From Bog-473 sp963800725 (GTDB taxonomy: Bacteria; Actinomycetota; Acidimicrobiia; Acidimicrobiales; RAAP-2): a DNA stretch of 64,000 nucleotides. The position numbers and the translations under genes were made by a program. Under the pieces are notes generated by a model. It worked only from the letters and a program-made list of their open reading frames with translations. It searched no databases and was not told the DNA's origin. Below are positions 40,881-48,805 of this stretch, one piece after another. The stretch is taken from assembly GCA_963800725.1 (NCBI GenBank), contig CAWDCE010000024.1, positions 17,800-81,799 of the forward strand, read 5' to 3'. Each line of letters starts with the position of its first letter. Within the stretch, counting starts at the first letter, position 1.

Positions 40881-42062
40881 ATGAGGGGGAGCGCAGCGGG
40901 CTGGTACGTCGATGTGACCGACGACACCATCGAGCGGTGGTGGGACGGCACCGACTGGACCGAGCGCACTCGTTCAATCAAACGATTGCTTGACGACGGC
41001 GAGTCCAACTCGGGATTCTTCGAAGTCCCAAATGTGTCGAGCGAACCCGAACTTGGTCTCTTGGTCGACGGTGCCGCGGGCGGCGCTGCGGGCTCGGACA
41101 TCGAGGGGTGCCCAGACCCCGACGAAGTAGATCTCGAGGAGATCCTGGTCGGTATGCCCCACCCAACGCCGCACCGACCGCCCCAAGAACCCGACGATGC
41201 AGCACCGGGGATTGATGTGCGGTCGCCCCACCGGGGCCCGCGCACCTGGATGAATGTGGCGGCACTCGTGGCTCTGGTGTTGGTGGTCGGGGTCGCCACG
41301 TTCGCCTTTGTGGGCGCGAATCCGAACGCCGATGCCTCCATGGCACTCGCACTCTCGAGCACATTGAATAATCAGAGCGCGGATGTCAGCGTGACCGGGG
41401 CCGTCGGCGTCGGCACCGCGCAGGTCGCCCTCTCTGGCACCGGGGCGGTCGACTTCGCGCACAACGCAGCGCAATTGTCGTTGGCGACCACCATTCACGG
41501 CCATTCGGTCACCGAGAACGAGATTGCGTTGGGCAACACCGTCTATCTCGACCTCGGTTCATTGGTCAACGAGGTGGTGCCGACCAAGTCGTGGGTCTCG
41601 GTCGGTCTCGGGCAGCTGAACCAAGGGGGGAGTGCCTCGCCATTGGGAATCGGCGGCGGCCTGTCCACCAACAATCCGTCGGCCATTCTCAAGGTGCTCG
41701 GTCAGCACGGCAACAGCGTCACCGCGCTCGGGCAGTCGAGCATCAACGGGACGACGGTGCAGGGCTATGCGGTCACCGTCAATCAGGCCGCCGTCCGTTC
41801 TGAGTTGGCGTTGGCCCATCTGCCCGCGTGGATGCAACAAAGCGTGGCGGTGTCGGGCAATCTCGATATCTCCTACAAGGTCTTCGTGGCCACCACCGGC
41901 CTGCTCGACCGACTGGTGATCGATCTGTCGGTGCCCGTCGACGGCCAAGCGCTCACTGGGACCATTTCGATGGACTTTTCCAACTTCGGCACCCCGGTCA
42001 GCGTCACCGCCCCACCGCCCGCCGACGTGACCTCCTACCAGACGTTTTTGCAGAAGTACTAG
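40881..42062 (+). CDS. DUF2510 protein with single TM and LppX/LprG-like exterior domain
   Basis: About 393 residues. An N-terminal DUF2510 unit (AAGWYVDVTDDTIERWWDGT, DWTERTR) is cytoplasmic, followed by an acidic disordered region. A transmembrane helix (TWMNVAALVALVLVVGVATF) leads to an extracytoplasmic beta domain of ~240 residues (ADVSVTGAVGVGTAQVALSG, ENEIALGNTVYLDLGSLVNE, LVIDLSVPVDGQALTGTISM) resembling lipid-binding LppX/LprG-type lipoproteins. A role in envelope lipid handling is inference. GAAGGG is placed before ATG 40881; GTG 40878 is the alternative. Confidence 0.82.
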   Translation: MRGSAAGWYVDVTDDTIERWWDGTDWTERTRSIKRLLDDGESNSGFFEVPNVSSEPELGLLVDGAAGGAAGSDIEGCPDPDEVDLEEILVGMPHPTPHRPPQEPDDAAPGIDVRSPHRGPRTWMNVAALVALVLVVGVATFAFVGANPNADASMALALSSTLNNQSADVSVTGAVGVGTAQVALSGTGAVDFAHNAAQLSLATTIHGHSVTENEIALGNTVYLDLGSLVNEVVPTKSWVSVGLGQLNQGGSASPLGIGGGLSTNNPSAILKVLGQHGNSVTALGQSSINGTTVQGYAVTVNQAAVRSELALAHLPAWMQQSVAVSGNLDISYKVFVATTGLLDRLVIDLSVPVDGQALTGTISMDFSNFGTPVSVTAPPPADVTSYQTFLQKY

Positions 42063-42092
42063 GAGCGGACGCCATCATGGGCGCGGGGATGG

Positions 42093-42260
42093 TCAATCGA
42101 GTTTCTTGGCGATCGATTCGAACACGCTGCGGCGGTTGCGGATGGACCGCCCATACGCCGGGTTGTCCGTGTCGGCGATTTCCGAGCTGAGGTCTCCAAG
42201 GGTGTCGGCCAAGAGGCCGGAGAGTTCCTTGGCTTCTTCGTCACTCAGTTGCAGGTCCAT
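42093..42260 (-). CDS. Small acidic helical protein (55 residues)
   Basis: MDLQLSDEEAKELSGLLADT, LGDLSSEIADTDNPAYGRSI and RNRRSVFESIAKKLD: two amphipathic helices joined by an ADTDN turn, as in short conserved actinobacterial proteins of unknown role. GAGGGA lies 6 bases before ATG 42260; the ATG at 42278 would add six residues. Convergent with the DUF2510 gene. Confidence 0.7.
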   Translation of the reverse strand: MDLQLSDEEAKELSGLLADTLGDLSSEIADTDNPAYGRSIRNRRSVFESIAKKLD

Positions 42261-42715
42261 TTCGCTTCCCTCTTTCATCTGCTGGCGCTTGATCGCACGA
42301 ACACCATGGCAGCGGCGCTGGTCAACGCGGCACCGTCACCAGGCACCTGGGCGCGCCCGATCCCGATGGTCCTTGCGCTCCACGTGCGTTCGCCGTGTGT
42401 TCGATTCCCATCTGGCCAGTATTCGGCCGATAAATCGAGCCGACCAGGGACTTAAGTCACTGTTCTCGCCAGCGACGCATGGGGAGACGCAGCGAGTGAC
42501 GGGCGCGAGCGGCGGGCCACGTCCAAGCCGCCTCGTCGGGCCCGAGATGAAGGCGGATCTAATGGTTGCCACCACACGGGCGGGTCGGGGTGCATCATGC
42601 CCTCGGTGTCGTGCGCTGTGACCATGGGTCTGGTCATGGCCGATGCTCGAGGCGCACCACGGGGCCTCATTCGTTGCGCGGTGCCCACGGCATCGGGGCA
42701 CACCGAAAAGCGCGA
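42261..42715. other. Intergenic region, nothing assigned
   Basis: 455 bases. No open frame has a convincing protein character. A tRNA-T-loop-like GTTCGATTCC occurs near 42400, but no matching acceptor, D or anticodon arms are found around it. The left end should carry the promoter of the 55-residue gene. Confidence 0.4.
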
Positions 42716-44338
42716 CTAGTGCGGCGGCTTGAATTCCTTGTTGCGCCGGCCCCGGCGCACGCTGCCCCGGCGCTCGAACTTCTGGCGCACCGCGGCCCGG
42801 CGTGCCTGCAGCTCGCGATGGGTCAGTCCTTCGGTGCTCTCGTCGAGACCGAAGCCGGCTTTGATCCCCGCCAGGTCGGGTTGCCAGTCTTCTTGTGCGA
42901 CCAGGCCCAATTGCTCGACGATCCGTTCGCCGTGCTTTTGCGCGAAGAGCAAGGCGATGCCTTCAATTTCTGCAAAGAGGTCCAGGTCGGGCGCGAGGGT
43001 GGCGATGGCGCCGTCGAGGAAGACGAGGTTCTTGACGAACAGCATCAGCTCTTTGGGCATGCGGGCGCCGAGTGCCAACAGTGACTTGATCGAGCCCTGC
43101 AACTCGGCGACCAATTCTTCGGGGGTCAGCGTGGTCGGATCGACGGGCGGGCGGTCGAGCCCGAGTTGGGCGATCACCGCGTCGATATCGGTGTGTTGTG
43201 GGAGAGCGCCGAGGTCGCGCAACGCCGCCACCTGGCCAGCGATATCGCCGTTGGTCGCACCAACGACCAAGGCGAGGAGGGCCATGCGCTTGGCTTCGCT
43301 GAGCCGGGCGGTGATGCCGAAGTCAAGGAGGGCCACTCGGCCCGTGGCCGTGACCAACAGATTGCCACCGTGGAGGTCACCATGGAAGATCCCATAGATC
43401 ATGGCGCCCTCGAGAAAGCCGATCATCCCGGTACGCACCACGGCTTCGGTATCGATGCCAGCGCTGTGCATGCCGGCCACGTCGGCGAAGTTGAAACCGT
43501 AGATCCGCTCCATGACCAGCATGCGGCGAGTCACGAGCTTGGGATGCGGGCGCGGGATGACGTAGTCGCGTTGGTCGAGCTTGGCGAAGGTCTCGGCCAC
43601 GTCGAGCATGTTCTCTGCCTCGAGCCGAAAGTCGAGTTCCTCGACGATTGTTTCGGCGAAGAGTTCGACGAGCGCGGGGGGATTGGCGAGGGCGGCCACC
43701 GGCAGGCGCCCGACCAGATGGGGCGCCAGCCACGACATGACGGCCAGGTCGTGGCGGACGAGCTTGGCCACCTGCGGTCGCTGCACCTTGATGACCACCG
43801 GGGTGCCATCGACCAAGGTGGCCGCGTGGACCTGGGCGATCGAGGCCGCGGCGAGTGGGGTGTGGTCGATGGAGGAGAAGACGGTGTGGACTGGGCGCGC
43901 CAGCTCCTCTTCAATGACCCGCTGCACGACCGTCCACGGTTCGGGTCGTACTTGGTCGCGACAGCGCTTGAACTCCTCTACCAACTCCGAAGGGAAGATC
44001 CCCTCACCCGACGAGACAATTTGACCGAGCTTGATGTACGTCGGGCCGAGATTCTCGGCCGCCACGCGAAGGCGGCGTGACATCGCCGCCTTGCGCTCGT
44101 GCTCGTCCAACCTTCGATCGAAGAGGTACCACCCGGCGAGCGCGCCACCGAGATGACGGATGGTGGTACCCACCCGCGTGCCGGGTGGGAGCGTGCGGGC
44201 GCGGATGAGATCGGGGAGGGTCGCACGCAGGTGGGCGCGAGCCCGGGGCAGTGCACCCTTCCAGATGAGCGCCGACGGGTCGATCTCCCACGGCCCGTCA
44301 TTGGTGAAGACACCAATGTCGAGATCATGAGAGGTCAC
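42716..44338 (-). CDS. ABC1/UbiB-family atypical protein kinase
   Basis: 540 residues. The UbiB signatures are present in order: GPTYIKLGQIVSSGEGIFPS (KxGQ), PLAAASIAQVHAATLVDGTP (Ala-rich nucleotide loop), VVIKVQRPQV (Lys), YGIFHGDLHGGNLLVTATGR (catalytic) and VALLDFGITARLSEAKRMAL (metal-binding DFG). The C-terminus is basic (KFERRGSVRRGRRNKEF). Family members support quinone or isoprenoid lipid metabolism in membranes, probably as ATPases; the actinobacterial role is unclear. The ~180-base upstream gap holds its promoter. Confidence 0.93.
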   Translation of the reverse strand: MTSHDLDIGVFTNDGPWEIDPSALIWKGALPRARAHLRATLPDLIRARTLPPGTRVGTTIRHLGGALAGWYLFDRRLDEHERKAAMSRRLRVAAENLGPTYIKLGQIVSSGEGIFPSELVEEFKRCRDQVRPEPWTVVQRVIEEELARPVHTVFSSIDHTPLAAASIAQVHAATLVDGTPVVIKVQRPQVAKLVRHDLAVMSWLAPHLVGRLPVAALANPPALVELFAETIVEELDFRLEAENMLDVAETFAKLDQRDYVIPRPHPKLVTRRMLVMERIYGFNFADVAGMHSAGIDTEAVVRTGMIGFLEGAMIYGIFHGDLHGGNLLVTATGRVALLDFGITARLSEAKRMALLALVVGATNGDIAGQVAALRDLGALPQHTDIDAVIAQLGLDRPPVDPTTLTPEELVAELQGSIKSLLALGARMPKELMLFVKNLVFLDGAIATLAPDLDLFAEIEGIALLFAQKHGERIVEQLGLVAQEDWQPDLAGIKAGFGLDESTEGLTHRELQARRAAVRQKFERRGSVRRGRRNKEFKPPH

Positions 44339-44516
44339 TCAGGGGAGTGTAACGATGGCGGACGCAGTTCCTACTGCGCCCAGATGCGCGGTCAAAGAGG
44401 CCGTGGTCCCCTCGCTCAGCCCCGGGGTGCTTGCGGTCCGGTACCCCTTCGGTGAAATGCGACGTTGCCCGAGCACCTAGAGGCGCAAGGTGGGTGCACC
44501 CCCGAAGAATCGTGGC

Positions 44517-45626
44517 TTACCGGTGGGGCGACTCGAGGCGCCGGCGATTCGCTGCCCGGTCCGTTCTCGACTCCGCCTTCGCGTTGGCGAGTTCCGCCAA
44601 GGTCGCTTCGGTGGTGTCCCAACCAATGCATTCATCGGTGATGCTCTGGCCGTAGACGAGTTGGGTGCGAGGCGCAGGAGAGAAGTCCTGGCGACCTTCG
44701 ACGAGGAAGCTCTCGAGCATGATCCCGACAAGTCCTTCTTCGCCACGCGCCATGCGCCGCGCCATGTCGTGGGCGACGACGACCTGTTGGGCATGGACCT
44801 TGCCGCTATTGGCATGGCTGGCGTCGATGACGATCCGGCGAGGGAGTCCCGCTCGCTCGAGGGCGTCGAGCGCGTCGGCGACGCTGGGTTCGTCGTAATT
44901 CGGTCCGAGGGTGCTCCCGCGCAGCACGACGTGGCCGTCAGGGTTGCCCGTCGTCTCGAAAACGGCTGCACTCCCGTCTCGGTCGATGCCCGGAAAGACC
45001 TGGGAGACCCGAGCCGCGCCGACTGCGTCGACGGCACTTTGCACATCGCCATCTGGGGAATTTTTGAATCCAACCGGCATCGAGAGGCCGCTGGCCAACT
45101 GGCGGTGGATCTGACTCTGGGTGGTGCGCGCCCCAATGGCACCCCAGCTGACCGCATCGGCCACAAATTCAGCGGTAATTGGATCAAGGAACTCACACCC
45201 GACGGGCAGGCCCAATGAGATCACTTCGAGCAAGAAGCCACGCGCCGCGATGAGTCCGTCGTTGACCTGGTAGCTGCCATCGAGATGTGGGTCGTTGATA
45301 AGCCCTTTCCATCCGACGGTCGTCCGCGGTTTTTCGAAGTAGGTGCGCATCACGATGCACAGCTCGCCTTCATGGCGTTCGGCCAACTTGGCCAGTCGGT
45401 GCGCGTAGTCCAGACCGGCAATGGGGTCATGGAGCGAACACGGCCCGACGATCACCAAGGTCCGGTCGTCCTCGCCATTGAGGATCGAAGTGACAGAGCG
45501 GCGCCCGCGACCAACCGCTGCCTCATGGGCAGGCGTGAGCGCCAGCTTGTCGCGCAACTCCGACGGCGAGATGAGTCTGCTGACGTTGGTGATGCGCTTG
45601 TTTTGAACTGATGTCTCGGGAGCCAT
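44517..45626 (-). CDS. aroG: 3-deoxy-7-phosphoheptulonate (DAHP) synthase, class I
   Basis: 369 residues. First step of the shikimate pathway: phosphoenolpyruvate plus erythrose-4-phosphate to DAHP. Class I (AroF/G/H-like) motifs are intact: RTLVIVGPCSLHDPIAGLDY, VMRTYFEKPRTTVGWKGLIN, WGAIGARTTQSQIHRQLASG, VGFKNSPDGDVQSAVDAVGA and VIDASHANSGKVHAQQVVVA, with LVYGQSITDECIGWDTTE at the end. Start at MAPETSVQNKR. A strong terminator hairpin lies 65 bases upstream in the leader, preceded by a short ORF, so expression is probably attenuated. The aroF/G/H distinction cannot be made here. Confidence 0.93.
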   Translation of the reverse strand: MAPETSVQNKRITNVSRLISPSELRDKLALTPAHEAAVGRGRRSVTSILNGEDDRTLVIVGPCSLHDPIAGLDYAHRLAKLAERHEGELCIVMRTYFEKPRTTVGWKGLINDPHLDGSYQVNDGLIAARGFLLEVISLGLPVGCEFLDPITAEFVADAVSWGAIGARTTQSQIHRQLASGLSMPVGFKNSPDGDVQSAVDAVGAARVSQVFPGIDRDGSAAVFETTGNPDGHVVLRGSTLGPNYDEPSVADALDALERAGLPRRIVIDASHANSGKVHAQQVVVAHDMARRMARGEEGLVGIMLESFLVEGRQDFSPAPRTQLVYGQSITDECIGWDTTEATLAELANAKAESRTDRAANRRRLESPHR

Positions 45627-45690
45627 GCTCTGGCGTCCTTCCTGCGAGCCGCTCGTCCACCCAAGTGACCGGCTCGCCTCGTGTCGGGGC

Positions 45691-45722
45691 AAAGAAAAAG
45701 GCAAAGGCGCAACGCCTTTGCC
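45691..45722 (-). terminator. Intrinsic terminator in the aroG leader (attenuator)
   Basis: GGCAAAGGCG (45700-45709) and CGCCTTTGCC (45713-45722) form a perfect 10-bp stem with a 3-base loop; on the minus strand it is followed by TTTTTCTTT (45699-45691). It lies inside the leader upstream of aroG rather than after a gene. The flanks AGCCGGTC (45727-45734) and GACCGGCT (45667-45674) are also perfectly complementary, so a larger or alternative fold is possible. Confidence 0.8.
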
Positions 45723-45734
45723 TTGAAGCCGGTC

Positions 45735-45794
45735 CTACCTGTGCGTGAACTCAGTGCGTGGCGGCGCTCCGAGACCCAGGGAGGGCCGGCTCAT
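45735..45794 (-). CDS. Possible leader peptide upstream of aroG
   Basis: A 19-residue ORF, MSRPSLGLGAPPRTEFTHR, stops 12 bases before the attenuator stem. The position is that of a leader peptide, but it contains only one aromatic residue (Phe) and no Trp/Tyr run, so classical translational attenuation is not supported by codon content. Regulation by another signal, or no translation at all, is equally possible. Confidence 0.3.
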   Translation of the reverse strand: MSRPSLGLGAPPRTEFTHR

Positions 45795-46186
45795 GAAACC
45801 ACCAATATCTGCGCACGGCGCCCAGAGTAGCAGAATGGGGATTGCGCTCAGCCGGCGCCTCGGGAGCCGTAGGGGGCAACCACAGGTCGCCTCCATCGAG
45901 GCCATGAGCGACCTAACGCCCAAAAATTCGATCACGGCAGGCTCGCCCCGGTCGCCCACGCCCTCATTTTCCGACTGGGCGGAGCCGACATCTCGGCGTT
46001 CTCGAGTCACGTCGTGGCCAAGAAGGTTCGGACCGCAAATCTGCTACGGGCGTAGCGACATGATCACGAAATTCACTCTGTGCGCGTGCGGCCTGGACTT
46101 TCATACCGGTGGTATGACCGCATGTGGCCCGGTGCTACCGGGGGTGGTTGCTTTGGGTCACCTCGGCCGGTAAGACTTGGCGGATC
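45795..46186. other. Intergenic region between aroG leader and NlpC/P60 gene
   Basis: About 390 bases of divergent promoter region. No supported gene; short frames on both strands are not protein-like. The right part holds two adjacent palindromes (annotated separately). The aroG promoter should lie near 45800-45900. Confidence 0.4.
46101..46142 (+). promoter_or_regulatory. Two adjacent palindromes upstream of the NlpC/P60 gene
   Basis: TCATACC-GGT-GGTATGA (46101-46117) and CCCGGT-GCT-ACCGGG (46128-46142) are perfect inverted repeats 45-86 bases before GTG 46187. They could be operator sites or stem-loops of the leader. I looked for a c-di-AMP (ydaO) riboswitch, common before such genes, and did not see one. 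Confidence 0.4.
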
Positions 46187-47440
46187 GTGACTGACGTTGA
46201 GAGGCCCCAAAACCCCTCCACGCCGCGCTCAGCTCGGAGGTGTCGGCTGCTCGGGCGGGTACTTGCGCCCACCCTGAGCGCGCTGGTCGTGTGCACCGGC
46301 ACTTTGGCGGTCTTGCCGCGCATGGCGGGCGCCGACACCGTCGAGAGTGCCAAGGCCAAGGCGGCCGCCATCGAGGCGACGCTGGCTTCGACCCAGGCGC
46401 AAATGGACGCACTCGGTCAGCAATATGACGCCGCACGCGAACAGCTGACCCAGGTGGATGCGGCGATCACGACCACCAAGGCCGCCATTGCGGTGAACCA
46501 AAAGCAGGTGGCCAAGGACAAAACGACACTGGAGCACACGGCCATCGCCAATTATGTGTCCGACGGATCGGCGTCGACCGACAACCCGATCTTCTCCAAG
46601 AACGAGGAGACCCTCGGCGCGGAGACTGAGTACAACCAGATTGCGTCGGGCAATCTCAACGAGGCGGTCGACAAACTGCACGCGGCCCAAAACAAGTTGG
46701 CCGCCCAAGAGTCTCAACTCAACACGCAACAGACCCAGGCGCAGAACGACCTCTCGAGCGAGCAATCCGCCATCAACGCCAACCAAGCGGCCGAGCAACA
46801 ACAAGCGGCGGCGCTGGCGCAAGAGAACGGCGAGATCGCCACACTGGTTCAACAACAACAGCAACAAGAAGCCGCGGCCGCGGCACAAGCATCGCAAGCC
46901 AAGCTCGTGGCGGCACAACAACAGGCCGCAGCGCAAGCTGCGGCGTCGCAGAGCGCACCCGCTGCTCCGTCGAGTTCTGCTCCAACGAGCTCGGCGTCGT
47001 CGTCCACTTCCTCCGGCTCGTCGAGTGCTTCGAGTTCGAGTTCGGGCGGTTCGTCGGCCAGCACCGACCCGCCGCCGCCGAGTGCCCCAGGGGGTATGGG
47101 GGCGGTGCAGGCGGCAGAATCGCAGCTCGGGGTGCCCTACGTCTGGGGCGGGGAGTCCCCAGGGGTCGGATTCGATTGCTCGGGGCTGGTGCAGTGGGCT
47201 TGGGCCCAGGCCGGCGTCGACCTGCCCCGGACCTCGGGCGACCAGTTCTACGCCACCACCCCGGTCAGCGTCGGAGACCTCGAGCCAGGGGACCTTTTGT
47301 TCTACGGCACCGACGGCAGTGAGCATGTCGCCATGTACATCGGGGGCGGTTCGATGATCGAAGCTCCCCACACCGGCGCATCCGTGTGGATCACCGGGGT
47401 GCGCCTCGGCGACGGGTTCGCCGGCGCCGGCCGCCCGTAG
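46187..47440 (+). CDS. Secreted NlpC/P60 peptidoglycan hydrolase with coiled coil
   Basis: About 417 residues (RipA/RipC-like layout). Signal peptide region RVLAPTLSALVVCTGTLAVL, then a long coiled coil (AKAKAAAIEATLASTQAQMD through NQKQVAKDKTTLEHTAIANY). A Gln/Ala-rich stretch and a Ser/Thr-rich linker precede a C-terminal NlpC/P60 domain: ESQLGVPYVWGGESPGVGFD, CSGLVQWAWAQAGVDLPRTS with catalytic Cys, and DGSEHVAMYIGGGSMIEAPH with catalytic His. It cleaves the stem peptide of peptidoglycan during growth or division; the coiled coil usually restrains activity. GTG start. Confidence 0.93.
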   Translation: MTDVERPQNPSTPRSARRCRLLGRVLAPTLSALVVCTGTLAVLPRMAGADTVESAKAKAAAIEATLASTQAQMDALGQQYDAAREQLTQVDAAITTTKAAIAVNQKQVAKDKTTLEHTAIANYVSDGSASTDNPIFSKNEETLGAETEYNQIASGNLNEAVDKLHAAQNKLAAQESQLNTQQTQAQNDLSSEQSAINANQAAEQQQAAALAQENGEIATLVQQQQQQEAAAAAQASQAKLVAAQQQAAAQAAASQSAPAAPSSSAPTSSASSSTSSGSSSASSSSSGGSSASTDPPPPSAPGGMGAVQAAESQLGVPYVWGGESPGVGFDCSGLVQWAWAQAGVDLPRTSGDQFYATTPVSVGDLEPGDLLFYGTDGSEHVAMYIGGGSMIEAPHTGASVWITGVRLGDGFAGAGRP

Positions 47441-47740
47441 GAAAGTCCCCTCACCTGGAGCGATGCCTCCCGGCCCGTCGCGTCTCGCGGGTGGAGATCG
47501 CCAGCGGCGCCAAATAGGGAAAGAGGGTCCCAAAGGACCCAGATTCCCCCCACTCTCTCCGCCCGGCGGGCCGGTGTCGGCCCCGGTCTCGCCGGGTGCG
47601 CTGTGGTGTTTTCAGTATATGGAAGATGCGACGAAGCGGTGCCTCGCAGATGCCGGTCCGAAGGGCGTCACGCCCCCGGGTGGGCGGGCCCACTCGGGTC
47701 CCCCAGCTAGGCTCTCCCGCCGATCCGAAAGAGGGGTGGC
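47441..47740. other. Intergenic region with hairpin
   Basis: 300 bases. GGGTCC-CAAA-GGACCC around 47528-47543 is a stem-loop downstream of the NlpC/P60 gene and may be a terminator without a T-run. Further on, the AT-richer TTTTCAGTATATGG near 47610 could hold promoter elements for the gene at 47741. No coding signal. Confidence 0.4.
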
Positions 47741-48484
47741 ATGGCCAAGATCGTGCTGGTGCACGGAGCGTTCAACGAGTTATGGGGACCCAACGAGCTC
47801 AAGGCCCGCTGGCTCCCGGCTCTTCGTGACGGTCTTTGGCACCACGGGGTTGACATAAGTGCCGACGACGTCGACGTCTGTTTCTACGGCGACCTCTTCC
47901 GCCGCAAGCCCGGCACCGAAGAAGAAGAGCTCTTGGAACAATCGCGCGCCGGGATCGCTGACTCGCTCACGGAGCTGACCGGGGGTGACGCCATTTCGGC
48001 GATCGGGCAGGCGGCCAACCACGCGGCCTTCGAGCGGACGGTCGACATGGTCACCGTGATGTTCACCGAACCCGATCTGCAGAACCGCCTGCGCCAGCGC
48101 ATCGAAGCCAGCGTCGATGACACCACCCGCGTCATCGTGGCGCATTCACTCGGGACTGTGTTGACCTACATGGCGTTGTGCCACCACCCGAACTGGTCGA
48201 TCCACACCTTTGTGACGTTGGGATCGCCGCTCGGGTCCCCGATGATCTTCGACTCGCTCGATCCAGCCCCCGTCGACGGCGTGGGGGTGTGGCCCCAACC
48301 GGTCGAGTGCTGGGTCAATGTGCGAGCCGTTGGTGACAAGGCAGCCGCCGTAGCCCTCGGTGAGAAATTCGGGCCCCGTGTAGTTGACCTCTTGGTCGAC
48401 AATGGCCACCGGGCCCATGCACCCGAGCCCTACCTCAACGCCATGGTCACCGGTGCCGCGGTGGCCGACGCGCTCAAGAGCTGA
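47741..48484 (+). CDS. Alpha/beta hydrolase-like protein of unknown function
   Basis: 247 residues: MAKIVLVHGAFNELWGPNEL, then ISADDVDVCFYGDLFRRKPG, VIVAHSLGTVLTYMALCHHP (nucleophile elbow A-H-S-L-G) and FVTLGSPLGSPMIFDSLDPA. The late His is in VDNGHRAHAPEPYLNAM. The pattern fits lipase-like or serine esterase proteins sometimes associated with defence or effector islands; the role here is unknown. GAAAGAGGGG precedes the ATG. Confidence 0.83.
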   Translation: MAKIVLVHGAFNELWGPNELKARWLPALRDGLWHHGVDISADDVDVCFYGDLFRRKPGTEEEELLEQSRAGIADSLTELTGGDAISAIGQAANHAAFERTVDMVTVMFTEPDLQNRLRQRIEASVDDTTRVIVAHSLGTVLTYMALCHHPNWSIHTFVTLGSPLGSPMIFDSLDPAPVDGVGVWPQPVECWVNVRAVGDKAAAVALGEKFGPRVVDLLVDNGHRAHAPEPYLNAMVTGAAVADALKS

Positions 48485-48805
48485 GTCGGCGCAGTCGGTC
48501 GCCGACGAATTCCAGCTCCGTCGTACTGGATGCTTCGGTCTCGGGGTCCGCGCGCTCGAAGCCGAGATGCACGTGGACCTGGCGCGACCCGTGTCGAGCG
48601 GCGCAATCTCGGCAAGGGCCAACGATGGTGCGCTCCCTTTGGCCCCGACAACAGCGTCTATTTATTCAGATGCATGCGTTGCCACAGCCCAGTCGGACCT
48701 CCGCTTCCCAGGCGGACGTTTGATTCCCTAGGTATTCTGAGGACCCGTTGTCGTCATTTGTGGACCATGAAGTTGGTCTATCGATAAAGCACGGGGAGAT
48801 TGTCC
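48485..48805. other. Intergenic region, nothing assigned
   Basis: 321 bases. No convincing open frame. The segment from 48650 to 48800 is AT-richer than its surroundings (TCTATTTATTCAGATGC, TAGGTATTCTGAGG), compatible with the promoter of the secreted protein at 48806. Confidence 0.4.

Noticed and set aside
42390..42420. tRNA-like T loop (GTTCGATTCC)
   Set aside because: No acceptor, D or anticodon arm can be paired around it on either strand.
45735..45794. Classical aromatic-codon leader peptide attenuating aroG
   Set aside because: The candidate peptide has one Phe and no Trp or Tyr; only the hairpin and its position are supported, so the peptide is kept at low confidence.
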